A stretch of DNA of 37,018 nt from Spirochaetales bacterium (GTDB lineage: Bacteria; Spirochaetota; Spirochaetia; DSM-2461): assembly GCA_002748225.1 (NCBI GenBank), contig PDRU01000051.1, positions 1 through 37,018 on the forward strand, in the 5' to 3' direction. Positions 1 to 6,959 of this stretch are shown piece by piece (the first letter of the stretch is position 1; each line of letters opens with the position of its first letter). Below the pieces are notes generated by a model. It had not been told where the DNA came from, did no database searches, and saw nothing but the letters and a program-made list of their open reading frames with translations. The position numbers and the translations under genes were made by a program.

Positions 1-173
1 CCAAGCTGCTCATTAATATGGGCTTTCAGCAGGGAAGCCTCGGCACGCACCAGATAGCGGATGGAAGCCTTTTCACTGAGAGTTTCCGAAAGACTGTCAA
101 AAAGCTCTTTGTTGGCCTGCCAGTAACGGTGGTCCAGAGAGGACAGATTCAAAAAAGGATCGCGGAGTTCCAT
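1..173 (-). CDS. purB: adenylosuccinate lyase-like protein, N-terminal fragment (gene runs off the left edge)
   Basis: Manual translation from ATG 173..171: MELRDPFLNLSSLDHRYWQANKELFDSLSETLSEKASIRYLVRAEASLLKAHINEQLG..., resembling the PurB N-terminus (S-x-LD-x-RY ... IRY-x-v-x-aE-x-x-LLKA). Only 57 residues are visible. Confidence 0.6.
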   Translation of the reverse strand, partial: MELRDPFLNLSSLDHRYWQANKELFDSLSETLSEKASIRYLVRAEASLLKAHINEQL

Positions 174-249
174 AAAGAATAATGGCGGAAAACAGACCCG
201 TTTTTCAAGCCGTTAAAGCTGTTTTTTAAGCAGAACCTCTGCAGAAATA

Positions 250-483
250 TCAGATAATCTGAACCGTAATGGCCTGCGCCAGAAACGGCTCCATCCCTAT
301 GCGTGTATTCCCCGTACTGACAAGATAATTCGCCTTATCACTGCCTGTTAAAACTTCAACAACCGCTCCGGCGGAAATGCCCATATTGTTCAAACGGCTG
401 CGTATATCGGGATTATTATCCAGACTGATTACCCGTGCTTTGCGGTTGCGGGGAATATCGGAAAGGCGGCTTATACGGTTCAT
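250..483 (-). CDS. feoA: FeoA-domain protein (second copy, downstream of feoB)
   Basis: MNRISRLSDIPRNRKARVISLDNNPDIRSRLNNMGISAGAVVEVLTGSDKANYLVSTGNTRIGMEPFLAQAITVQII. SH3-like FeoA pattern (L-x-x-MGI-x-x-G-x-x-v-x-v). I prefer the ATG at 483, which makes an ATGA overlap with the upstream gene, over the longer ORF start at 522. Confidence 0.8.
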   Translation of the reverse strand: MNRISRLSDIPRNRKARVISLDNNPDIRSRLNNMGISAGAVVEVLTGSDKANYLVSTGNTRIGMEPFLAQAITVQII

Positions 484-653
484 TCGGAATCTCCGCTTTT
501 CATTCCGCATTCCAGTGGACACGATTCAGCCGCCGCGCAGCTGCAGGACGAAGAACAGCAGCTGTTCTTTCCTTTTATTGCCCGTACAGTTCTGATAACA
601 ATATATGCAAGAGCCGCGCACAGAATAAGACCCAGTACAATGTATTCAGCCAT
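480..653 (-). CDS. FeoB-associated Cys-rich membrane micro-protein (57 aa; not in supplied ORF track)
   Basis: Manual translation: MAEYIVLGLILCAALAYIVIRTVRAIKGKNSCCSSSCSCAAAESCPLECGMKSGDSE*. One TM helix followed by a Cys-rich tail, directly downstream of feoB, as in the FeoB-associated Cys-rich protein family. Confidence 0.85.
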   Translation of the reverse strand: MAEYIVLGLILCAALAYIVIRTVRAIKGKNSCCSSSCSCAAAESCPLECGMKSGDSE

Positions 654-663
654 GGGAACTCCT

Positions 664-3252
664 TTAAAAGCCCAGCAGCAGTCCAGTCTGAAAAACCAGT
701 GCTGCCGCCAGAAACCCGAGTATTATGGGATATATAATGGCAAATATCAGCCATTTCCAGCTGCCCGTTTCCAGCTTAATAAGTATCATGGTGGCAATAC
801 AGGGCGGGAAAAGCGCTATAAACACCATAATGGCCAGGGCGTGCAGAGGGCGGAATACTCCGGTCCTGGCCAGACCGTCCTGCAGAGCCGGTGTTTCGGA
901 TGCTTCATCTCCCGCTTCCAGACTGTAGATGGTGCCCAGTGTGGAAACCAGAGCCTCTTTGGCCGCAAACGAACCAATAATGGCAATATTGATGCGCCAG
1001 TCCATTCCGGCCAATGATGAAACAGGTTCCAGGAAACGGCCCATCATACCAAGAACCGAGCCGTTGAGTGTTTCTTTGGCTAAATCGCGTTTAAGCAATT
1101 CCGCGCTCCGGCGCAGCTTTGCCCAGCCTTTGCTGACAACCGCGGCTCTTTTATCTACTACGGTTCCTTTTTTGAATGCAATTTTGCCGGATTTAACCAG
1201 GTCAAAGAAATACGGATTTCTATCCTGATATTCAGCGGCCAGTTCTTCCGCAGACTTCCGGGATGTTCCGGCTTTAAGCGCCTTCTGATCGGCCTTGTAG
1301 TCCCTCCAGTATTTCTGGAACGCTTCGGCCTCTTCTTCCCCCAGTTTGGTTTTGCCCTTCATAAGAATTTTTGTATACACGGGATTTTTCCCGGCAAAAC
1401 GGATATTTAATTCCCGGAGCGCGGTTTCATCGGTAAAATCTATCTGCCGTTTATATATTTTGTAATTGTCTTCAAAACGTGCCATGCGGACCAGATCTTC
1501 CGGTGAAGCAAAATATTCCCCGTAATCCGAACCGGCTGTTTTCATAAAGGCCGCAACGGCATTCTGATATTTCTGTTCGTAGGAATCTTTTACAGCCGGC
1601 TCTTTCTGCGGGAAAGTTACGCCAAACCAGATAAGAACAGATACTGCCACAACAATGGTGGCAACCTTCTTTATAAAGAGCCAGAGGCGTTCAGTACCGC
1701 GTATAAAAACACCCTTCAATGTAGGCATCTGGTAGGAAGGAAGCTCCAGCACAAAAGGCTCCGGCTCTCCTTTAACAACAAAGGTGCTGAGAAGTTTTGC
1801 CACCAGAAGAGCCACAATAAGAGTTGAAACCGAAAAAGACCACAGCACCAGCGGCTGATGACTCTTGAAGAAAATACCGGTCATTAAAACATAGAACGGC
1901 ACTTTGGCCATGCAGTTCATTAAAGGAATAACCAGTATGGTTACCAGCCGGGCCTTTTTGTCGCGTATGGTCCGCGTAGCGGTTATGCCGGGCACAGCGC
2001 AGCCGCCCACAATAGCCCCGCCCAGCAGCATGGGCAGCGTTGACTGTCCGTGCAGCCCGAATGAACGCAGAAGTCTGTCCATAATAAACGCAATACGGGC
2101 CATGTATCCGGAATCTTCCATAAAGGCAATAACCAGATAAAGCACATAAAAAATGGGCAGGTAGTTGAGTATCATGACAACCCCGTCCACTATGCCGTTC
2201 AGAAGCAGCGAACGCAGAAAGCCGTCATTAAACAGTGAATGGGCCGGTATTAAACCGGAAATAAAATTCCGGAACACCTGAAACCACGGAAAGATAAGAT
2301 CTGTGAGCTTCTGACCGCCCACCATGGTAATCCAGTAAAAAGCATACATAACACCCAGAAGAATAAAGGGCCCGGCAAGGCGGTGCAGAACAACTTTGTC
2401 AATTTTATCGGTAAGGGTTTCCTCTGCTTTGCCGGCGTCAGTAACGCACTGTTCCTTGAGCTGCAGCGCGGCATTACTGCGTGCCAGCGAAATACCCACT
2501 TCCATGGAATAACCGTGTTCTTCTGCATAGGCCGCGTTATGCTCATCAACAAGGTTTTGAATTAACCGGGAATTTTCAAGGCTCTCAGAAACAAGCTGAA
2601 TAATTTCGGCATCGTTTTCCAAAAGCTTCAGGGCAGTCCAGCGGACAGGATAGGAAGGAATTCTTTCTGCCTGCGGCTTGAGGAACTCTTCCAGGCTGCT
2701 TATGGCGGCTTCTATTTTGTCACCGTAGTTCAGATGCCAGGAAGAAACAGAGCTCTTCTGCCGTATCTCTTCAATCTGCTCTTTAAGAAGCTGCGCGTTC
2801 TCCCCTTTTCTGGCCGTGCCGTAAACTACAGGCGCGCCCAGTTTCTCTGCAAGAATTTCAGGATGCAGGTTCAAGCCCCGTTTTTCAGCGGCATCCTTCT
2901 TGTTGGCATAGATAAGCAGCGGTTTTTCCATTTCCAGCAGCTGAAAGGTCAGAATGAGCTGGCGTTCCAGATTAACCGTGTCCACTATATTAACGACCGC
3001 TTCCGGTTCTGCGCTCAGTATATAATGGCGTGTAACCATTTCCTCCGGTGTATAGGCCGTAAGACTGTAGGTACCGGGTAAATCAACTATTTCAATTTTA
3101 TTTTGATTATACGTGTAGCGGCCGGTTTTCTTTTCAACCGTTATGCCGGGGTAGTTCGCCACATGCTGCCGAGCTCCGGTAAGGGCATTAAACAGAGTGG
3201 ACTTTCCGGTATTCGGCTGTCCGGCCAGAGCAATATGAGCCGGCTTGTTCAC
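664..3252 (-). CDS. feoB: ferrous iron transporter FeoB with a large inserted soluble region
   Basis: G1 GQPNTGKST, G3 DLPGTYSL, G4 NKKD; Gate/core motifs LPMLLGGAIVGGCAVPGI and GSFAAKEALVSTLGTIY. GTG start overlaps the feoA stop (GTGA). Confidence 0.95.
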   Translation of the reverse strand: MNKPAHIALAGQPNTGKSTLFNALTGARQHVANYPGITVEKKTGRYTYNQNKIEIVDLPGTYSLTAYTPEEMVTRHYILSAEPEAVVNIVDTVNLERQLILTFQLLEMEKPLLIYANKKDAAEKRGLNLHPEILAEKLGAPVVYGTARKGENAQLLKEQIEEIRQKSSVSSWHLNYGDKIEAAISSLEEFLKPQAERIPSYPVRWTALKLLENDAEIIQLVSESLENSRLIQNLVDEHNAAYAEEHGYSMEVGISLARSNAALQLKEQCVTDAGKAEETLTDKIDKVVLHRLAGPFILLGVMYAFYWITMVGGQKLTDLIFPWFQVFRNFISGLIPAHSLFNDGFLRSLLLNGIVDGVVMILNYLPIFYVLYLVIAFMEDSGYMARIAFIMDRLLRSFGLHGQSTLPMLLGGAIVGGCAVPGITATRTIRDKKARLVTILVIPLMNCMAKVPFYVLMTGIFFKSHQPLVLWSFSVSTLIVALLVAKLLSTFVVKGEPEPFVLELPSYQMPTLKGVFIRGTERLWLFIKKVATIVVAVSVLIWFGVTFPQKEPAVKDSYEQKYQNAVAAFMKTAGSDYGEYFASPEDLVRMARFEDNYKIYKRQIDFTDETALRELNIRFAGKNPVYTKILMKGKTKLGEEEAEAFQKYWRDYKADQKALKAGTSRKSAEELAAEYQDRNPYFFDLVKSGKIAFKKGTVVDKRAAVVSKGWAKLRRSAELLKRDLAKETLNGSVLGMMGRFLEPVSSLAGMDWRINIAIIGSFAAKEALVSTLGTIYSLEAGDEASETPALQDGLARTGVFRPLHALAIMVFIALFPPCIATMILIKLETGSWKWLIFAIIYPIILGFLAAALVFQTGLLLGF

Positions 3253-3476
3253 AGCAGTTCAACCTCAATCAGCCGAGCTTCAGCTTTGCGGACTGCTACC
3301 ATTGTCTGACGTATCTGTATGTCAAAAGGATCAAGAAGAGGGGCGTTGCGGAGAACTGTTATTTTCTGCCCCGGAAGGAATCCCAAAGCAATCAGCCGCT
3401 GCAGAGCGGCGCCGGCAACGTTCATTTTTCTTATAATGCAGTTATCTCCCGGTTTTAAGTCTGCCAGGCTGGTCAT
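3249..3476 (-). CDS. feoA: FeoA-domain protein (first copy, upstream of feoB)
   Basis: MTSLADLKPGDNCIIRKMNVAGAALQRLIALGFLPGQKITVLRNAPLLDPFDIQIRQTMVAVRKAEARLIEVELL; FeoA pattern, overlaps feoB by 4 nt, GGAG RBS upstream. Confidence 0.9.
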   Translation of the reverse strand: MTSLADLKPGDNCIIRKMNVAGAALQRLIALGFLPGQKITVLRNAPLLDPFDIQIRQTMVAVRKAEARLIEVELL

Positions 3477-3546
3477 TATTACTCCGCGTTTGAGGTATAC
3501 CTCCGCAGCCGCAAAAACTGCGGAGGCTTTAAATTATACGAATCTG

Positions 3547-3978
3547 TTACTTTTTACCTGTCAGATAATCTTTCCATTTACCCAGTTCATCGGACATGGA
3601 CTGCAGTAAATCGTTCCAGCTGTCTCTTTCATCATCAGCCAGCGCTGGACCGGCCATGGATACTGTATGTCCGGGACCGCCGTCGAAAATAACAAAATAC
3701 TTTTCAACATCCGGCTTGAGCAGATCAACCTGACCAAGGTCGTCAAAGACAGTTTCAAAAAGAACTTTCTGCCCATCATAGGTTTTCTCGGAACCTTTGT
3801 ACTTTGCAGCGTCTACAATGAGAACAGGCATGCCCGACATGGAAGCGCCATTGGAAAAAGCACCTTCCACACTGATGGAACCGTCGTAATTATCTTCAAT
3901 GCTCAGCATGGGAGTATGAGCCCACACGCTGAACGCCGCCAGTAACAGAACAAGAACAATTAATGATTTTTTATTCAC
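3547..3978 (-). CDS. small exported protein with predicted mature N-terminal His, encoded in the Feo operon
   Basis: GTG start with GGAGG RBS. Signal peptide MNKKSLIVLVLLLAAFSVWA^HTPMLSIEDNYDGS...; VWA-type cleavage site. Confidence 0.8.
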   Translation of the reverse strand: MNKKSLIVLVLLLAAFSVWAHTPMLSIEDNYDGSISVEGAFSNGASMSGMPVLIVDAAKYKGSEKTYDGQKVLFETVFDDLGQVDLLKPDVEKYFVIFDGGPGHTVSMAGPALADDERDSWNDLLQSMSDELGKWKDYLTGKK

Positions 3979-3992
3979 CGCTGTGTCCTCCG

Positions 3993-4997
3993 TTATTTAA
4001 CAGTAGAGAAATAATCAGTCCATTTAGTCAGTATGGCAGGATAATCTTCAATATCTGAACCGACATAGAAGGGAAGCTTGACAATCTGACCCTTTTTAAC
4101 AGCAGGAATTTCGGCAAGAGCCGGTATTTTTTTGGTCAGTTCGGCCATTTTTTTCTGAAAAGCTTCCATATCACCGTAAACAATAATGACATCCGGAGCA
4201 GCGTCAGCCAGAAGCCGGAAATTCGTTACAGGAAAAGCTCCTTTTGTAACAGGATTGCCGTCCGGGTTAAGCATGTCGCTGACATTTTCGCAGCCGAATG
4301 GTTCAAGAAAGTATTTATCGGTATAAAAGCCCTTGCTTTCGGCCGCGACAAACACTTTCTTTGTATCTTTTTTGACAAAGGCTTTCAGCACAACAACTTT
4401 TTTGCCGGAAGCTGTATTGGCAATTTTGGCCTCAGCCTCAGCCAGTTCTTTCTTGTATTTTTTGAGCAGTGCCTTGCCTTCAGCGGCTTTATCGTACATT
4501 TTGGCAATTTTCTTCACAGCAGGCTCTACACCTTCCGTGAAGTCAACAATGTAGACTTTTACCTTCAGGTCTTTAACAAGATCAACAGCTTTCATGGGGT
4601 CCGCTTTGTCAACAAGCAGGCAGAAATTATCGGTCTTTTCAATAATTACGGTATCAATCCCAAACTCTTCAATGGCCTTGGGCAGAGTATCGGGAGCCTT
4701 AAACGCAATTTTTACCGGACAGCCGATAAGCTTGGCAGGAAAGCTGCGGGCCTTGGGCCACTGGCTTCCCCTGACAGACATTACCTTGGGAAGAACGCCC
4801 AGGGATGCGGAAATATCCAGAACATGGTCTCCCACAATAGCGGCATTAATAATTTCAAAACCGTCTTTTTCCCCGACAGGCTTAATAACTTCAACATACT
4901 CGGATGCCGAGGAAACAGAATCTGTTTTACCCGAAGAGGCACAACCGGCCAGCAGCAGAGCCGCAGCTGCCGCAAGCAATAATAAACTCTTTTTCAT
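3993..4997 (-). CDS. periplasmic metal/siderophore-type binding lipoprotein (helical-backbone metal receptor, BtuF/FecB-like)
   Basis: MKKSLLLLAAAAALLLAGC lipobox; C-terminal LLADAAPDVIIVYGD...IPAVKKGQIVKLP typical of PF01497-like receptors; AAGGAG RBS. The ORF-track start at 5135 is upstream of this signal peptide and is unlikely. Confidence 0.85.
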   Translation of the reverse strand: MKKSLLLLAAAAALLLAGCASSGKTDSVSSASEYVEVIKPVGEKDGFEIINAAIVGDHVLDISASLGVLPKVMSVRGSQWPKARSFPAKLIGCPVKIAFKAPDTLPKAIEEFGIDTVIIEKTDNFCLLVDKADPMKAVDLVKDLKVKVYIVDFTEGVEPAVKKIAKMYDKAAEGKALLKKYKKELAEAEAKIANTASGKKVVVLKAFVKKDTKKVFVAAESKGFYTDKYFLEPFGCENVSDMLNPDGNPVTKGAFPVTNFRLLADAAPDVIIVYGDMEAFQKKMAELTKKIPALAEIPAVKKGQIVKLPFYVGSDIEDYPAILTKWTDYFSTVK

Positions 4998-5112
4998 GAG
5001 TATAACTCCTTGATATTGATTCATATAAATAATAATAGACCGAATATAATTATACAAGACTATTACTGTTAGCAATTCTGAATAACCCGGTAAAAGTTTT
5101 TGCTCCGCTCTC

Positions 5113-5140
5113 TTGACCAATAAGCGCCATGTCATATAAA
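5113..5140 (+). promoter_or_regulatory. sigma70-type promoter for tRNA-Gly (TTGACC-16-TATAAA)
   Basis: TTGACC 5113-5118, 16-bp spacer, TATAAA 5135-5140; predicted TSS a few nt before the tRNA. Confidence 0.7.
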
Positions 5141-5153
5141 GTTCTGCTCACCT

Positions 5154-5225
5154 GCGCCTGTGGTATAATGGCTATTACCTTAGCCTTCCAAGCTAAAGAC
5201 GTCGGTTCGATTCCGATCAGGCGCT
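5154..5225 (+). tRNA. tRNA-Gly (anticodon TCC)
   Basis: GCGCCTG acceptor pairs with CAGGCGC; anticodon loop CTTCCAA; T-arm GTCGG TTCGATT CCGAT; CCA not encoded. Confidence 0.95.
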
Positions 5226-5250
5226 TAAAAACTTTTAACAAGGAAAGCAG

Positions 5251-5280
5251 AACTGCCTTAACACGGGCAGTTTTGTTGTT
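5251..5280 (+). terminator. rho-independent terminator after tRNA-Gly
   Basis: AACTGCC (5251-5257) ... GGCAGTT (5266-5272) followed by TTGTTGTT. Confidence 0.7.
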
Positions 5281-5942
5281 TAGAGGCTTTTCAGCCTGCT
5301 GTACGCTTCGGGCGTATCCAGATCGTCCACCACTCCGGAATGAGACCAGTCAATCTGCACAGTACAATACTCCCTCAGCCGTTCACTGAAGGGCATATCA
5401 GCCTCAGAAGCCAGAATGTCTTTTCTGATTCGCGGACCAATCAACACCGGATGGCCCGGAATTCCCCGGTATACCGGCCGTAAAGCCTGCGGAGAGTTCT
5501 TTGCGTTCTTCATTTGCTCCAGAACCTGCAGCAGCCTCTGAAAGTCTTCAGGACGGACCAGCGGCATGTCCGCGGGGAGCACAAAAAAATACTCACTGCG
5601 GACGGCAGAAAGTCCGCGGCGCAGTGTGGCGCCCATACCTCTGCGCCAGCGGCGGGATCGAAGCAGTACAAGTGAAGCATTCCCGGGCAGCAGTCCGTCC
5701 CGGCGCGCCCTGCCCAGCAGCCTTTTTAAAGCCCTGACGCGGAAGCCCCCAACCAGTATGACACGGCAGCCGGCATTAAGCGCCGCGGAAACGGTTTCCG
5801 TCAGCACGGTACCCTCTTTCCAGGGTAAAGCCGGTTTCCAGTGTTTCATCCGGCTGGAGCGCCCGGCCGCGGGTATAATGCAGTCTGGAACAGCAGCAGA
5901 ATTTCTTTCAAAAAAATTATTGAAATACCGGTTTTGGGTCAT
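5280..5942 (-). CDS. MobA/MocA-like nucleotidyltransferase family protein
   Basis: IIPAAGRSSRMKHWKPALPW, FFVLPADMPLVRPEDF, GIPGHPVLIGPRI, DLDTPEAY. Confidence 0.8.
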   Translation of the reverse strand: MTQNRYFNNFFERNSAAVPDCIIPAAGRSSRMKHWKPALPWKEGTVLTETVSAALNAGCRVILVGGFRVRALKRLLGRARRDGLLPGNASLVLLRSRRWRRGMGATLRRGLSAVRSEYFFVLPADMPLVRPEDFQRLLQVLEQMKNAKNSPQALRPVYRGIPGHPVLIGPRIRKDILASEADMPFSERLREYCTVQIDWSHSGVVDDLDTPEAYSRLKSL

Positions 5943-5963
5943 GGAAAAATCTCTTGATAATCA

Positions 5964-5969
5964 TATAAT
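5964..5969 (+). promoter_or_regulatory. consensus -10 element (TATAAT) upstream of nrnA
   Basis: TATAAT ends 8 nt before the GTG start at 5978; no clear -35. Confidence 0.5.
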
Positions 5970-5977
5970 ACCATATT

Positions 5978-6952
5978 GTGAAGCTGAACGACATTACCAG
6001 GTACATACAGGACAATAACTCGTTTATTCTTACAACACATGAAAGTCCTGACGGCGACGGGCTGGGAGCCGAATACGCTCTTTGCGAAACCCTGATTGAA
6101 ATGGGTAAAGAAGTTGAAATTCTAAACTCCGATCCGCTGGGACCGCGGTATGAATTTCTTAACAAGGGCAATCTTATTCAGCATATTACTTCAGAAACTG
6201 TTTATCCGGATAATTTATCTGAACGCACCCTGTTTATACTCGATACGGATATTACCAACACCGGAACCAGAACGGCATGCCTTCTTGAGAAGTGTTCTAA
6301 AGTACTGGTGATTGATCATCATACGCCGGAAAAAAACAGGCCGATGGAAGGCTGGCTGAATCCCCAGGCCTCGTCAACCTGCGAAATGATATTTCAGATT
6401 ATCCAGAAACTCGGCCGGCAAATCAGCAGAAATTCCGCCGTGGCGCTTTACACCGGTATTGTATATGACACCGGTTCCTTTATTTATCCAAAAACAACAG
6501 CCCGGACATTCCGGATAGCAGAAGATCTGGTTAACAGAGGTGCTGTACCCAATGAAATTTTCACCGAGCTTTATCAGAAAAGATCCATTGGTTCGCTCAT
6601 GCTGCAGTCTTTAGTGAGCAGCACCCTGCTTCTTCTTATGGATAACCGCTGTGCTGTTCAGGTTATGCCCAGAGAAACTTTAATTGCCTCCAGGGCTGAG
6701 TACGATGAAAGCCAGGAAATTGTAAACATTCCCCTTCAGTGCGGAACAGTGGATGTTTCAGTTTTCTTTAAGGAAGAGCTGAACGGCACCCGCCACTGCT
6801 CAATGCGCTCCAAAAAGCTGGTCGACTGTGCCGCCATAGCCCATAAATTCGGCGGAGGAGGTCATAAAACAGCGGCAGGTTTCCGTTTCAGAAACAGTTT
6901 TCCCGACATACAGGAGAAGGTTCTTGAAGAAGTGGCCCGCTACCTCACATAA
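5978..6952 (+). CDS. nrnA: DHH/DHHA1 phosphoesterase (NrnA-like oligoribonuclease/PAP phosphatase)
   Basis: Motifs ESPDGDGLGAEYAL, LDTDITNTGT, VIDHHTPE and C-terminal GGGGHKTAAGF. Confidence 0.9.
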   Translation: MKLNDITRYIQDNNSFILTTHESPDGDGLGAEYALCETLIEMGKEVEILNSDPLGPRYEFLNKGNLIQHITSETVYPDNLSERTLFILDTDITNTGTRTACLLEKCSKVLVIDHHTPEKNRPMEGWLNPQASSTCEMIFQIIQKLGRQISRNSAVALYTGIVYDTGSFIYPKTTARTFRIAEDLVNRGAVPNEIFTELYQKRSIGSLMLQSLVSSTLLLLMDNRCAVQVMPRETLIASRAEYDESQEIVNIPLQCGTVDVSVFFKEELNGTRHCSMRSKKLVDCAAIAHKFGGGGHKTAAGFRFRNSFPDIQEKVLEEVARYLT

Positions 6953-6959
6953 TTCCCCA

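Noticed and set aside
204-250. Small hairpin (GCAGAGGTTCTGC) between the second feoA and purB as a terminator
   Set aside because: Only a 5-bp stem with a 3-nt loop and no T-tract on the transcribed strand.
5009-5035. Fur-box-like AT-rich sequence (TGATATTGATTCATATAAAT) upstream of the binding-lipoprotein gene
   Set aside because: Only about half the positions match the classical 19-bp Fur consensus and the dyad symmetry is poor; AT-rich promoter DNA gives such matches by chance. A motif comparison across metal-regulated promoters would be needed.
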